Below, one piece after another: positions 1 to 7,601 of a stretch of DNA of 21,801 bases. The notes under the pieces are model-generated. The model was given only the letters and a program-made list of their open reading frames with translations, was not told the origin of the DNA and made no database searches. A program made the position numbers and the translations under genes. Each line of letters opens with the position of its first letter. The first letter of the stretch is position 1. Origin of the DNA: PALSA-1006 sp037140475 (GTDB lineage Bacteria > Pseudomonadota > Gammaproteobacteria > Burkholderiales > Gallionellaceae); NCBI GenBank assembly GCA_037140475.1, contig JBAXEJ010000040.1:1-21801 (forward strand), read 5' to 3'.

Positions 1-81
1 GTGTTGAGCTGGGTTACATTCATTTGCTATTCATAATTGGGTGCTATGCATAATGGCACTTATGTATAGCTATTCATAAGT
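1..81. repeat. Block of dif-like recombination arms at the window's left edge
   Basis: This block carries 10-bp arms CTATTCATAA (27-36), CTATGCATAA (44-53), inverted TTATGTATAG (60-69) and CTATTCATAA (70-79). The second and third arms face each other across the 6-bp spacer TGGCAC. This resembles a Xer/dif core site, whose arms end in GCATAA and TTATGT around a 6-bp spacer. Bases 1-55 recur exactly at 1473-1527 and bases 54-81 recur exactly at 1148-1175. I read it as the right end of an element whose body lies left of the window. No recombinase gene is present here, so the Xer link is inference. Confidence 0.6.
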
Positions 82-134
82 CCCATAAGCGGCCACATAA
101 GGTATTTCTCCATTGCGGCCACTCGCCCCAGAAA

Positions 135-163
135 TTGTATATTTCACCTTGCATAGTTATATC
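135..163 (+). promoter_or_regulatory. Candidate sigma-70 promoter for higBA
   Basis: A TTGTAT box (135-140) and a TATATC box (158-163) are separated by 17 bases just upstream of higB. The -10 box lies inside the palindrome at 158-174, as expected for a self-repressed toxin-antitoxin operon. The boxes are imperfect, so this is a prediction only. Confidence 0.35.
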
Positions 164-174
164 ATTCTGATATA
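158..174. promoter_or_regulatory. Palindromic operator candidate for HigA
   Basis: The halves TATATCA and TGATATA form a perfect inverted repeat around TTC, ending 8 bases before the higB start. HigA antitoxins usually bind palindromes over their own promoter, alone or with HigB. Position and symmetry fit that role. Binding is not shown by sequence alone. Confidence 0.45.
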
Positions 175-182
175 GTTGTCGC

Positions 183-485
183 ATGCATATCATCTCCATC
201 AAAATGCTTCGCGAGTTCTGGCAAAAACACCCCGAGGCGGAGAGGGTGTTGCGAGAGTGGCACACGGTCGTTGAGCATGCTGAATTTGCTGACTTTAATC
301 ATGTGCGGGAGTTTTTCAACTCTGCTGATTATGTGCCACCTTATACGGTGTTTGATATTGGCGGAAATAATTATCGTTTGGTCGTGATTGTCAGATACAG
401 GTTCAAGAAGATTTATGTGCATAAAGTGATGACACATCGCGAATACGACAACTGGAACAAGCTATATCGGAAAGGTAAGGGTTAA
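183..485 (+). CDS. higB: HigB-type mRNA interferase toxin
   Basis: This is a 100-residue basic protein of the HigB branch of the RelE/ParE toxin superfamily. These toxins cleave mRNA at the ribosome until neutralised by the antitoxin. The N-terminus (MHIISIKMLREFWQKHP), the central FDIGGNNYRLVVIVRY strand region and the C-terminal KVMTHREYDNW motif are typical of the HigB_toxin family, and the length is normal. The toxin precedes the antitoxin by 2 bases, the toxin-first order that characterises hig loci. No clear Shine-Dalgarno sequence precedes the ATG, which fits low toxin translation on a short leader. The pair lies between the dif-like blocks at 1-81 and 1148-1206, suggesting it is part of a mobile module. 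Confidence 0.9.
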   Translation: MHIISIKMLREFWQKHPEAERVLREWHTVVEHAEFADFNHVREFFNSADYVPPYTVFDIGGNNYRLVVIVRYRFKKIYVHKVMTHREYDNWNKLYRKGKG

Positions 486-487
486 TT

Positions 488-916
488 ATGCGAGCTACAC
501 AAACACAATTTGATATTCGAGCCATCCAATCCTCTTGGCAGGCCTTTGATGAGATGACCCATCTTCGCCCAATTAAAAATGAAAAAGAGTACGACCGGAT
601 GGTTGCATTCATGAATTCACTACTAGAAGCTGTCGGAGATGATGAAGATCATCCTTTAGATAGCTTGCTTAATTTAGTGGGTGACTTAGTGTCAAAGTAC
701 GAACAAGAACATCACGCCATCGAAGCTGCCGCGCCTAACGATGCCCTGCGCTTCTTAATGGAAGCACGCGGCCTAAAGCAAGAAGACTTATCTGCCATTG
801 TTCCACAAAGCAATTTGTCGGCAATCTTGGCGGGTAAACGCAAAATCAGCGCAACGCTGGCAGGGAAACTGGGTAAGTTCTTTGGTATTAGCTCTGCTGT
901 ATTTGTGCCAAGTTAA
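488..916 (+). CDS. higA: HigA-type antitoxin with XRE helix-turn-helix
   Basis: This 142-residue protein has an acidic N-terminal half, which probably contacts the toxin, and a C-terminal XRE-like helix-turn-helix from about residue 84. The visible core is LRFLMEARGLKQEDL, then SNLSAILAGKRKIS, then LAGKLGKFFGI. The layout matches the longer HigA antitoxins paired with HigB_toxin proteins. It should neutralise HigB and repress the operon through the palindrome at 158-174. The start at 488 follows AAGG-rich sequence and lies 2 bases after the higB stop, so the two are surely co-transcribed. Nothing looks truncated. Confidence 0.9.
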   Translation: MRATQTQFDIRAIQSSWQAFDEMTHLRPIKNEKEYDRMVAFMNSLLEAVGDDEDHPLDSLLNLVGDLVSKYEQEHHAIEAAAPNDALRFLMEARGLKQEDLSAIVPQSNLSAILAGKRKISATLAGKLGKFFGISSAVFVPS

Positions 917-1100
917 TTGGCACTAGACAGATCGGAATATTTATCTTGGGACCTTGCGGCAGTCATTGATTTTCATATTGTGATACGACTTCTTTGTGAT
1001 AGGCGCAATATCGCTTACTGAATAATTATCTTTTGACGAGGTAGAAGTTTGTTGCTCAGCCTCCGAAGGTCAGCTTTATATTTTGGCAAATGACAGCAAA
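917..1100. other. Gene-free spacer after higA
   Basis: I see no convincing coding region or RNA gene and no clear terminator. Bases of about 1055-1077 weakly resemble, in reverse complement, the stretch from about 20266. The dispersed repeat described at 1101-1144 may therefore extend this far in degraded form. Confidence 0.4.
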
Positions 1101-1144
1101 GGGTCGGCAAGAGTCTGTGACGGGGAAACGCCGAACGACTCCTT
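1101..1144 (-). repeat. Dispersed repeat, left copy, distal fragment
   Basis: This 44-bp stretch matches 20213-20256 in reverse complement with only a few changes. In the right copy it is separated by only about 3 bases from the part matching 1527-1676. Here about 380 bp lie between the two parts, so the left copy is split by an insertion. Confidence 0.85.
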
Positions 1145-1147
1145 ACA

Positions 1148-1206
1148 TGGCACTTATGTATAGCTATTCATAAGTGCCATTATGCATAGTGCCCAGTTAT
1201 GAATAG
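1148..1206. repeat. Second block of dif-like arms, left end of the element
   Basis: The arms are TTATGTATAG (1154-1163), CTATTCATAA (1164-1173), TTATGCATAG (1180-1189) and TTATGAATAG (1197-1206). The second and third face each other across GTGCCA. The arrangement mirrors the block at 1-81, and the two would make one complete symmetrical site if joined at their shared 28 bases. Confidence 0.65.
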
Positions 1207-1472
1207 TATTTAAGAGGGTTGAACTCAATGCCATATAGTTACTGCCTGTTTGGCCAGTTCAAGGCATAGATAGTAAGCATAATTCAAGTGGTTTTGAAAC
1301 TGGCTTTCACTTCACCCGAGACCGTTTCACCGACATTGCTTGCAATCATTCAGCATAATCCGCATGAGTGCGTAATCCCGTGAACAGGATTTCGTGTTGC
1401 CGTGATATTTATGCACGAATTCTGAATTACAAAACACTGAAAATATGAATAGCGAGAAATATGCCATCACCT

Positions 1473-1527
1473 GTGTTGAGCTGGGTTACATTCATTTGCT
1501 ATTCATAATTGGGTGCTATGCATAATG
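1473..1527. repeat. 55-bp exact direct repeat of 1-55, right end of the element
   Basis: All 55 bases are identical to the first 55 of the window. It contains arms CTATTCATAA (1499-1508) and CTATGCATAA (1516-1525). It ends exactly where the dispersed repeat resumes, so it marks the element's right end. Unlike 1-81 it lacks the following half-site. Confidence 0.8.
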
Positions 1528-1676
1528 TTCTAAAGCAGCCATAGTGGCCCCATTGGTTCAATTCCAACCTATTGGACTTTCGAGAAAGATGCGGACAAAA
1601 CGCTGATTTCAACCGGAGTACTCAGCCGGATTCGGCGTCGACATCTTTGCTATCCAACCTCAGAATGCAAATAGCC
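1528..1676 (-). repeat. Dispersed repeat, left copy, proximal part
   Basis: The reverse complement of this stretch matches 20063-20209 at roughly nine bases in ten. The outermost 28 bases (1649-1676) match 20063-20090 exactly. With 1101-1144 it makes a full copy in inverted orientation to the one downstream. It encodes no protein that I recognise. The two copies enclose the flagellar and antiporter operons. Confidence 0.85.
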
Positions 1677-1820
1677 ATAATTACCAATTCTGACATCGTG
1701 CATTGCGCTAACTCTTGGGATCGTTCGCCTTCGCCCCCTTGCGTCTGGTGAGCTGAAGCCCTCGTTGGCAAATAACCCCATAAATCCCCCTCTATTCATT
1801 GGCTCATTATTTCCTGAAGT

Positions 1821-1829
1821 TCCGATAAT
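1821..1829 (+). promoter_or_regulatory. Weak candidate promoter for the flhA operon
   Basis: TCCGATAA (1821-1828) resembles the sigma-28 -10 box, but the matching -35 position is poor. GATAAT (1824-1829) with TTGGCT (1799-1804) gives a sigma-70 reading with a long 19-base spacer. Either would start transcription just before the hairpin at 1843-1870. Neither is strong. Confidence 0.2.
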
Positions 1830-1842
1830 AGGCATCACCAAA

Positions 1843-1870
1843 AGCCTCATTCGATGACGAATTAGAGGCT
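1843..1870 (+). promoter_or_regulatory. Strong hairpin in the flhA leader
   Basis: AGCCTC (1843-1848) pairs with GAGGCT (1865-1870), and ATTCG (1849-1853) pairs with CGAAT (1858-1862). The result is an 11-bp stem with a 2-base bulge and an ATGA tetraloop. It ends about 5 bases before the Shine-Dalgarno region AGAAGGAAGG (1875-1884). No run of T follows, so it is not an intrinsic terminator. A translational control structure or a protein-binding site is possible. Confidence 0.5.
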
Positions 1871-1893
1871 GCCTAGAAGGAAGGATGCAGCAA

Positions 1894-3975
1894 ATGAATT
1901 TCTTACAACTCATTCAAAACACGGTTAAACGGCTAGGCATTCGCAGCATGGCCGGCCCTGTTTTGATCGTAATGATCTTGGCAATGATGGTGTTGCCACT
2001 GCCTCCTTTCCTACTGGATGTGTTGTTTACCTTCAATATTGCAATGGCGATCATGGTGCTGTTAGTCAGTATGAACACCTTGAAACCATTGGACTTTGCC
2101 TCTTTCCCAAGCGTGCTTTTGCTTTCCACTTTGCTGCGTTTGTCACTGAACGTGGCTTCTACTCGCGTGGTGTTGCTAGAGGGGCACACTGGCCCTGATG
2201 CGGCCGGGAAAGTAATTGAGTCGTTCGGCCATTTCTTGGTCGGCGGCAACTACGCAGTGGGTATCGTGGTGTTCCTGATTTTGGTGGTCATCAATTTTAT
2301 GGTTATCACCAAAGGTGCAGGCCGTATCGCTGAAGTAGGCGCTCGTTTCACCTTGGATGCGATGCCCGGAAAGCAAATGGCGATTGATGCGGACTTGAAC
2401 GCCGGCTTAATTGGTGAAGATGAAGCTCGTCGCCGCCGCGCTGAAGTCGCACAAGAAGCTGATTTCTACGGCTCCATGGACGGTGCGAGTAAATTCGTAC
2501 GCGGCGATGCAGTCGCCGGGATCATTATTTTGGCGATTAACCTAGTTGGCGGTTTCGTGGTTGGCGTGTTGCAGCACAACATGGATATTGGCGAAGCCGC
2601 TAAAACTTACACTTTGTTGGCGATTGGTGATGGTTTGGTAGCACAGATTCCTGCCTTGGTGATTTCAACGGCAGCAGGTTTGGTGGTGAGCCGCGTGACT
2701 AGCAGCGACAACATCGGCCAGCAATTAGTTAAGCAGTTATTCACTAGCCCTCAAGTGTTGATTTTGACCGCAACGATTATCGGTGTGATGGGCTTGATTC
2801 CTGGTATGCCGCACTTTGCTTTCTTGTTGTTGGCGGGTTTGATGGGCTGGATTGCCTTCTACAAACTCAATGCAGCAAAGAAACTGGAAGAGCAGCCCGC
2901 GATGGAAGTCACTGTGGCACCTCCTTCAGAAGCACCCGAAGCGAGCTGGGAAGATGTGTCGCAAGTGGATGTGCTGGGCTTGGAAGTGGGCTACCGCATC
3001 ATCTCTTTAGTGGACAAAACTCAGGATGGCGACTTGCTCCGCCGTATTAAAGGCATCCGTAAAAAATTCACTCAAGAAATGGGTTTCTTGCCACCGCCTG
3101 TGCATATCCGTGACAACTTAGATTTACGTCCTAATGCTTACCGCATCGCGATGAAAGGGGCTGAGATTGGCGTGGGCGAGGCTTACACCAATATGTTCCT
3201 CGCGATTAATCCGGGTAGCGCAAATGGCATCTTGCCGGGTATGCAAACCACTGACCCAGCATTTGGCTTGCCAGCGGTGTGGATTGAAAGCGATATGCGT
3301 GAAAATGCTCAGGCCATGGGTTACACCGTGGTGGATGCAGGTACGGTAGTGGCCACACACATGAGTCATTTGATTCATACCCATGCGGCTGAGTTGTTGG
3401 GTCGCCAAGAGTTGCAACAGTTGTTGGATCACGTAGCGAAGATTGCACCAAAACTTATCGAAGATTTGGTGCCGAAATTATTGCCACTTTCTACCGTGCA
3501 AAAAGTCATGCAGAACTTGTTGGACGAAGGCATGCACATTCGGGATATGCGCACCATTTTAGAAACTTTGGTTGAGCATGCAACTCGCACCCAAGATGCG
3601 GTGGTGTTGACTGGACTTGTTCGTGTAGCACTTGGTCCAGCGATCGTGCAGCAGTTCTACCCATCCGCGCAAGAGCTACAAGTAATCGGCATGGACAAAG
3701 AATTGGAATACGTGTTGTCGCAAGCATTGCAAGCAGGTGGCGGTTCCGCTATCGAGCCAGGCTTGGCGACGACTTTGTTGAACGAAGCTCGTCTAGCTTC
3801 ACAAAAACAAGAACAGCTTGGTTTGCCAACGGTGTTGTTAGTGCCTGCGCAGATTCGCGATTTGTTGGCGCGCTTCTTGAAGCGTTCTCTGCCACAGTTA
3901 AAAGTAATTTCGCATGAAGAAGTTCCCGGATTTAAAACAGTCAGAGTGACATCTTTGGTAGGGGGTAGAGCATGA
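1894..3975 (+). CDS. flhA: FlhA, flagellar type III export gate protein
   Basis: FlhA is the membrane core of the flagellar export apparatus and couples the proton gradient to secretion of rod, hook and filament proteins. The N-terminal half has about eight membrane segments. It also has the FHIPEP-family region around VRGDAVAGIIILAINLVGG and the conserved cytoplasmic loop with GRIAEVGARFTLDAMPGKQM. The C-terminal half (from about residue 350) is the soluble docking domain for chaperone-substrate complexes. The full length of 693 residues is normal. I prefer the ATG at 1894 over the one at 1885, because the AAGGAAGG ribosome site touches 1885 but sits about 9 bases from 1894. The stop overlaps the flhF start. 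flhB, a common upstream neighbour, is absent here. Confidence 0.96.
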   Translation: MNFLQLIQNTVKRLGIRSMAGPVLIVMILAMMVLPLPPFLLDVLFTFNIAMAIMVLLVSMNTLKPLDFASFPSVLLLSTLLRLSLNVASTRVVLLEGHTGPDAAGKVIESFGHFLVGGNYAVGIVVFLILVVINFMVITKGAGRIAEVGARFTLDAMPGKQMAIDADLNAGLIGEDEARRRRAEVAQEADFYGSMDGASKFVRGDAVAGIIILAINLVGGFVVGVLQHNMDIGEAAKTYTLLAIGDGLVAQIPALVISTAAGLVVSRVTSSDNIGQQLVKQLFTSPQVLILTATIIGVMGLIPGMPHFAFLLLAGLMGWIAFYKLNAAKKLEEQPAMEVTVAPPSEAPEASWEDVSQVDVLGLEVGYRIISLVDKTQDGDLLRRIKGIRKKFTQEMGFLPPPVHIRDNLDLRPNAYRIAMKGAEIGVGEAYTNMFLAINPGSANGILPGMQTTDPAFGLPAVWIESDMRENAQAMGYTVVDAGTVVATHMSHLIHTHAAELLGRQELQQLLDHVAKIAPKLIEDLVPKLLPLSTVQKVMQNLLDEGMHIRDMRTILETLVEHATRTQDAVVLTGLVRVALGPAIVQQFYPSAQELQVIGMDKELEYVLSQALQAGGGSAIEPGLATTLLNEARLASQKQEQLGLPTVLLVPAQIRDLLARFLKRSLPQLKVISHEEVPGFKTVRVTSLVGGRA

Positions 3976-5249
3976 ACGCTAGAAAATTTATCGCCGTGAA
4001 TTCGCGCGAGGCATTCAAATTGGTGCGTGCAGAGTTGGGTGACGATTCCGTTATTCTTTCAAATCGCAAAGTGCCGGAAGGCGTTGAAATTGTGGCCATG
4101 GGTAGCATGGAGTTATCCAAGCTGAGCGAAACTCGTGTGGAAGAGTCAAAGCCAGTCAACGCTAAGCCAGCACATGCGCCTAGCGTTGCTCTGAAGCAAC
4201 AAGCACTTAATCAAGCCGCAGCACTGGGGGCGAAGATGCTTGATGCGACGACTAAACGTGAAATTGAGACGATTAAAAAAGTGGAAGTGCCAAATCCAGC
4301 TGGCAATGAGCAGGCTGGCATCCTTTCCGAAATTAAAGTGATGCACAGCAAGCTGCAAGAGCAGATTTCACGCATGTCGTGGAATGACATGCAAGAGCGC
4401 GATCCTAAGCGCATAAAGTTGATGCGCGACATGATCAACGTTGGCTTTAGTCCTGTGCTGTCACGCAAATTGCTGGATAAGATGCCGGCGAATGGTGATG
4501 AAGCTTGGCTACGCACGACTTTGAGTTACAACATTCGTGTGGCAAGCGCACAAGATGACATTGTGGCACGCGGTGGTGTGTATGCCTTGGTGGGGCCTAC
4601 CGGTGTTGGTAAAACAACAACAGCAGCTAAATTGGCTGCGCGTGCAGTGGTCCGTTATGGCGCAGATAAAGTGGCATTGATTACCACTGACAGCTACCGT
4701 ATTGGTGCTTTTGAGCAACTCAAAATCTACGGCAAAATTTTAGGCGTTGCTGTTCATGCGGTGCGTGATACCGAAGACCTCAAAATGACGCTCTCCGGTT
4801 TAAAGCACAAACATTTGGTATTGATTGACACAATGGGTGTTGGGCAACGCGATAGCCGTGTGGCGGCGCAAGCAGAAATGTTTAATGCGGCGGGCGTGCA
4901 ACGTTTGCTACTGCTTAATGCAACCAGCAGTGGAGAAACATTGGATGACGTTGTGTGCAATTACAGTGGCTCAGGTGTGATTGGTTGCATCGCTACCAAA
5001 TTGGATGAGGCCGTCACTCTGGGTACTGTGTTGGATGTGGTGGTGCGTCATAAGCTCACCATGCATTACATCGCCAGTGGTCAACGCGTGCCAGAAGATT
5101 TGCACGAAGTGAATTTGGAATATCTGCTACATCGCACTTTCAAAGCGGCCTCTAAACCGAATGCATTTGCAGTGCCAGAAATGGACTTCCCAGCTTTTAT
5201 TGCGGGAGCGGGTAGTGCACCAAGCAAGCGAGCTGAATATGCGATTTGA
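3972..5249 (+). CDS. flhF: FlhF, SRP-type GTPase for flagellar placement
   Basis: FlhF is a signal-recognition-particle-like GTPase that recruits early flagellar parts to the cell pole and sets flagellar site and number together with FleN. The 425-residue protein has a basic, poorly conserved N-terminal region (to about 120), an N domain, and a C-terminal G domain. The P-loop GPTGVGKTT starts near residue 208. DTMG near 286 stands where SRP GTPases usually have DTAG, and TKLDEA lies near 342. The start overlaps flhA by 4 bases (ATGA), and the end overlaps the chosen fleN start by 11 bases, so translation is probably coupled. No defect is visible. Confidence 0.95.
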   Translation: MNARKFIAVNSREAFKLVRAELGDDSVILSNRKVPEGVEIVAMGSMELSKLSETRVEESKPVNAKPAHAPSVALKQQALNQAAALGAKMLDATTKREIETIKKVEVPNPAGNEQAGILSEIKVMHSKLQEQISRMSWNDMQERDPKRIKLMRDMINVGFSPVLSRKLLDKMPANGDEAWLRTTLSYNIRVASAQDDIVARGGVYALVGPTGVGKTTTAAKLAARAVVRYGADKVALITTDSYRIGAFEQLKIYGKILGVAVHAVRDTEDLKMTLSGLKHKHLVLIDTMGVGQRDSRVAAQAEMFNAAGVQRLLLLNATSSGETLDDVVCNYSGSGVIGCIATKLDEAVTLGTVLDVVVRHKLTMHYIASGQRVPEDLHEVNLEYLLHRTFKAASKPNAFAVPEMDFPAFIAGAGSAPSKRAEYAI

Positions 5250-6132
5250 TCCGCTTATAGATCAGGCCGATGGTCTGCGTAGGATGTTGGCACGTTCGAA
5301 CGCGCGTGTGGTGACTGTGGTGGGTGCGCGTAGTGGCCTAGGTGCGACCAGCGTAGTGCTGAACTTGGCCAGTGCTTGGGCGTGGTCCGGCAAAGAAGTG
5401 CTGATTTTGGATGAGCATCTAACTACCAACAATGTGGCGAACTCTTTGGCTTTGAAGCCACGTTACGATTTATTAAATGTAGTGCGCGGCGATAAAACGT
5501 TGCATCAAGTGATGTTGCGTGCGGGAGATGGCGTAAAAGTGTTGCCAGTGGCACGAGCCACCATTGCTTTAGCAAAACTAGATGAGATCGAGCGTGAGCG
5601 TTTCTCTACCACATTGACGCAAGCGGCGCGCGGCATGGACGTGGTGTTAGTGGATGCCTCTGCGCGCGCATTTTCGTCGGTGAGCACCAGTTTGTCGGGA
5701 GATGAGCCAATGCTGTTGGTGCTGACAGGCACGGCCAGTGGCATTACCGAAAGCTACTCAATGTTGAAGCAAATGTCTCGGCAAAATGGTCGCCAGGTAT
5801 TTGATATTGTGGTGAATAAAGTTAAAGATGAAGCCGAAGCGAGGGCGATATTTGACAATATGGCGCAGGTCGCAGAGCGTAATTTACAAGTGCAGCTGGT
5901 CTATATGGGATATATTCCTGTTGATGAAAAGCTACAACGTGCGACACAATTATGCCGCCCGGTGATGGAAGCGTTTCCCCGTTCACCCTGCGCGATGGCA
6001 TTTAATGAATTAGCGCAAAATTTGGTGCGGGCTAACCCTGATCTCGATGATGAGGAAATTGGATTAGCCAACATAATGCAAAGATTAATGCGGCAGACAA
6101 GCCCCAATAGAGTGGTGTCTGCTATTACATGA
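5239..6132 (+). CDS. fleN: FleN/FlhG, MinD-like flagellar number regulator with altered P-loop
   Basis: FleN (FlhG) is a ParA/MinD-family ATPase that limits flagellar number by acting on FlhF and, in some bacteria, on the master regulator. This protein has 297 residues. The N-terminal DQADGLRRM segment is typical of the FlhF-activating helix. The MinD-like core follows: VLILDEHL, then VVLVDASARAF as Walker B, then VVNKVKDEAEA. The Walker A position reads GARSGLGATSV, so both characteristic lysines of the deviant KGGxGKT loop are lost. This may remove or weaken ATP binding. I chose ATG 5239 because the downstream protein starts like other FleN proteins. An in-frame ATG at 5161 would add 26 residues overlapping flhF. 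Confidence 0.85.
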   Translation: MRFDPLIDQADGLRRMLARSNARVVTVVGARSGLGATSVVLNLASAWAWSGKEVLILDEHLTTNNVANSLALKPRYDLLNVVRGDKTLHQVMLRAGDGVKVLPVARATIALAKLDEIERERFSTTLTQAARGMDVVLVDASARAFSSVSTSLSGDEPMLLVLTGTASGITESYSMLKQMSRQNGRQVFDIVVNKVKDEAEARAIFDNMAQVAERNLQVQLVYMGYIPVDEKLQRATQLCRPVMEAFPRSPCAMAFNELAQNLVRANPDLDDEEIGLANIMQRLMRQTSPNRVVSAIT

Positions 6133-6860
6133 GAAGCAACCTTAACGTTATGTACACCGCCAGCGGACTCAGTGATAAAGAAGCGTGCCTAAAGGAATAT
6201 GCCCCTTTAGTGAAGCGCATCGCGCATCACATGATGGTCAAGCTGCCAAATAGCGTTGAGGTCGATGACTTGATTCAGGTTGGCATGATGGGTTTGCTTG
6301 ATGCGGCAGGTCGTTATGACGAACTCCGTGGTGCGCAATTTGAAACCTATGCCGCACAGCGGATACGTGGGGCAATGTTGGATGAGTTGCGTGGTACCGA
6401 TTGGTTGCCGCGCAGTTTGCGTCGCGATATGCGTCGTATTGAAACAGCGGTTCACCGCTTGCAGCAGGCCCTGGGGAGGGCGCCGGTCGAGTCTGAAATA
6501 GCCAAAGAGCTAGGCATCTCGCTACCGGAATATCAGCAAATGTTGTTGGAGGCACGTGGCGCGCAATTGGTGTATTACGAAGACTTTCAGGGTGATGGCG
6601 AAGAAGATTTCTTTGAGCGCCATGAGTCAGATGACAGTGAAAATCCAATGGCGATGTTACAAGATGGCCGCTTTCGTACTGCACTCATTAAGGCGATTGA
6701 TGTATTGCCAGAGCGAGAGCGTTTAATGATGGCTTTGCATTACGAGCAGGATTTAAACCTTCGAGAAATCGGCGAAGTGATGGGCGTGAGTGAGTCACGC
6801 GTTTGCCAATTGCACAGCCAAGCAGTCGCGCGTTTACGCAGTTCTTTGAAAGCACATTAA
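6129..6860 (+). CDS. fliA: FliA, sigma-28 factor for late flagellar genes
   Basis: FliA directs RNA polymerase to late flagellar, motor and chemotaxis promoters and is held inactive by FlgM until the hook is complete. The 243-residue protein shows sigma region 2 (EYAPLVKRIAHHMM, VEVDDLIQVGMMGLLDA, FETYAAQRIRGAMLDELR). A region 3 segment follows, then region 4 (LPERERLMMALHYEQDLNLREIGEVMGVSESRVCQL as two adjoining helices). Length is normal. The first ATG overlaps the fleN stop (ATGA). An internal ATG at 6150 gives the classical MYTASG start and is an equally good choice. The stop directly abuts the motC start. Confidence 0.95.
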   Translation: MRSNLNVMYTASGLSDKEACLKEYAPLVKRIAHHMMVKLPNSVEVDDLIQVGMMGLLDAAGRYDELRGAQFETYAAQRIRGAMLDELRGTDWLPRSLRRDMRRIETAVHRLQQALGRAPVESEIAKELGISLPEYQQMLLEARGAQLVYYEDFQGDGEEDFFERHESDDSENPMAMLQDGRFRTALIKAIDVLPERERLMMALHYEQDLNLREIGEVMGVSESRVCQLHSQAVARLRSSLKAH

Positions 6861-7601
6861 ATGGATAAACTCACCCTATTCGGATTGTTGATTGCAGGCA
6901 CCGGTATTATCGGTGGGCAGTGGTTAGAAGGCGGTTCCGTAGCGGTATTAGTACAGGGGGCTGCTTTTTTAATTGTTTTCGGCGGCACGCTAGGTGCGGT
7001 GCTGGTGCAAAATCCGCAAAAAGTTTTTATCATCGGAATCAAAATGGCTCGTTGGGCATTCATTACGCCCAAAGCGGACTTAAATAGTTTGTCCTATCAA
7101 CTCACCGCGTGGAGCAGTGTCGCTCGCAAAGAGGGCGTACTGTTTTTGGAGGCACAAATAAAAGGCGTTAAAGATCCGTTTGTGGCTAAAGGACTGCAAT
7201 TATTGGTGGATGGCAATAGTGCAGAAAAAATTCGAGAAGTTTTAGAAGTCGACGTAAACACTTGGCAAGATTTGCGTTGGCAAGGAGCGCGTGTTTGGGA
7301 ATCGGCCGCAGGCTACTCGCCCACCATCGGCATTTTAGGTGCGGTGCTTGGGCTGGTGCAGGTGATGCAAAATCTCGGTGACCCTACAAAGTTAGGCGCC
7401 GGCATCGCGGTTGCCTTTATCGCCACAATTTATGGTGTGGGTTTGGCCAACCTAGTATTTTTACCCATAGCGGGCAAACTTAAAATGATCATCATGCAAG
7501 AGTTGGTGGTACGCGAGATGGCCATAGATGGTTTGATCATGATTGCCAATGGCGAAAATCCTCGCTTTATTGAAAACAAATTGAAGGGCTATATCAGCTA
7601 A
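6861..7601 (+). CDS. motC: MotA-family stator protein (MotC type)
   Basis: This 246-residue MotA/TolQ/ExbB-family protein forms the stator channel with a MotB-type partner and turns ion flow into flagellar rotation. Two N-terminal membrane helices are visible (about 5-50), then a cytoplasmic loop with the basic and acidic stretch KGLQLLVDGNSAEKIREVL. Two C-terminal helices follow, the first with the conserved PTIGILGAVLGLVQ proline motif and the second with VAFIATIYGVGLANLVFLP. It starts immediately after the fliA stop. It is usually paired directly with motD, but here a 227-base repeat-rich gap separates them. The MotC name is by gene context; calling it MotA or PomA would be equally consistent with the fold. 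Confidence 0.9.
   Translation: MDKLTLFGLLIAGTGIIGGQWLEGGSVAVLVQGAAFLIVFGGTLGAVLVQNPQKVFIIGIKMARWAFITPKADLNSLSYQLTAWSSVARKEGVLFLEAQIKGVKDPFVAKGLQLLVDGNSAEKIREVLEVDVNTWQDLRWQGARVWESAAGYSPTIGILGAVLGLVQVMQNLGDPTKLGAGIAVAFIATIYGVGLANLVFLPIAGKLKMIIMQELVVREMAIDGLIMIANGENPRFIENKLKGYIS

Larger units (their letters stand above)
1145..1527. mobile_element. Gene-free (MITE-like) element inserted in the repeat
   Basis: Comparison with the uninterrupted right copy of the dispersed repeat (20063-20256) places an insertion at about 1145-1527. Its ends form a 29-bp inverted repeat: 1178-1206 pairs with 1499-1527 with three mismatches, all in the 7-bp spacer between the arms. The left end carries a further half-site (1148-1177), making a near-perfect palindrome centred near 1164. 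The interior (1207-1472) encodes nothing I can support, so the element is non-autonomous. No target duplication is obvious. The arms resemble Xer/dif sites, so integration by a tyrosine recombinase rather than a DDE transposase is my inference. Confidence 0.7.

Noticed and set aside
1650..1913. 87-residue minus-strand frame and the similar-ending frame at 19808-20089
   Set aside because: Both end in the same short peptide only because they run into the two inverted copies of the dispersed repeat.
5161..5238. N-terminal extension of FleN from ATG 5161
   Set aside because: The added 26 residues overlap flhF and are unlike FleN. The ATG at 5239 gives the usual start close to the DQADGLRRM segment.
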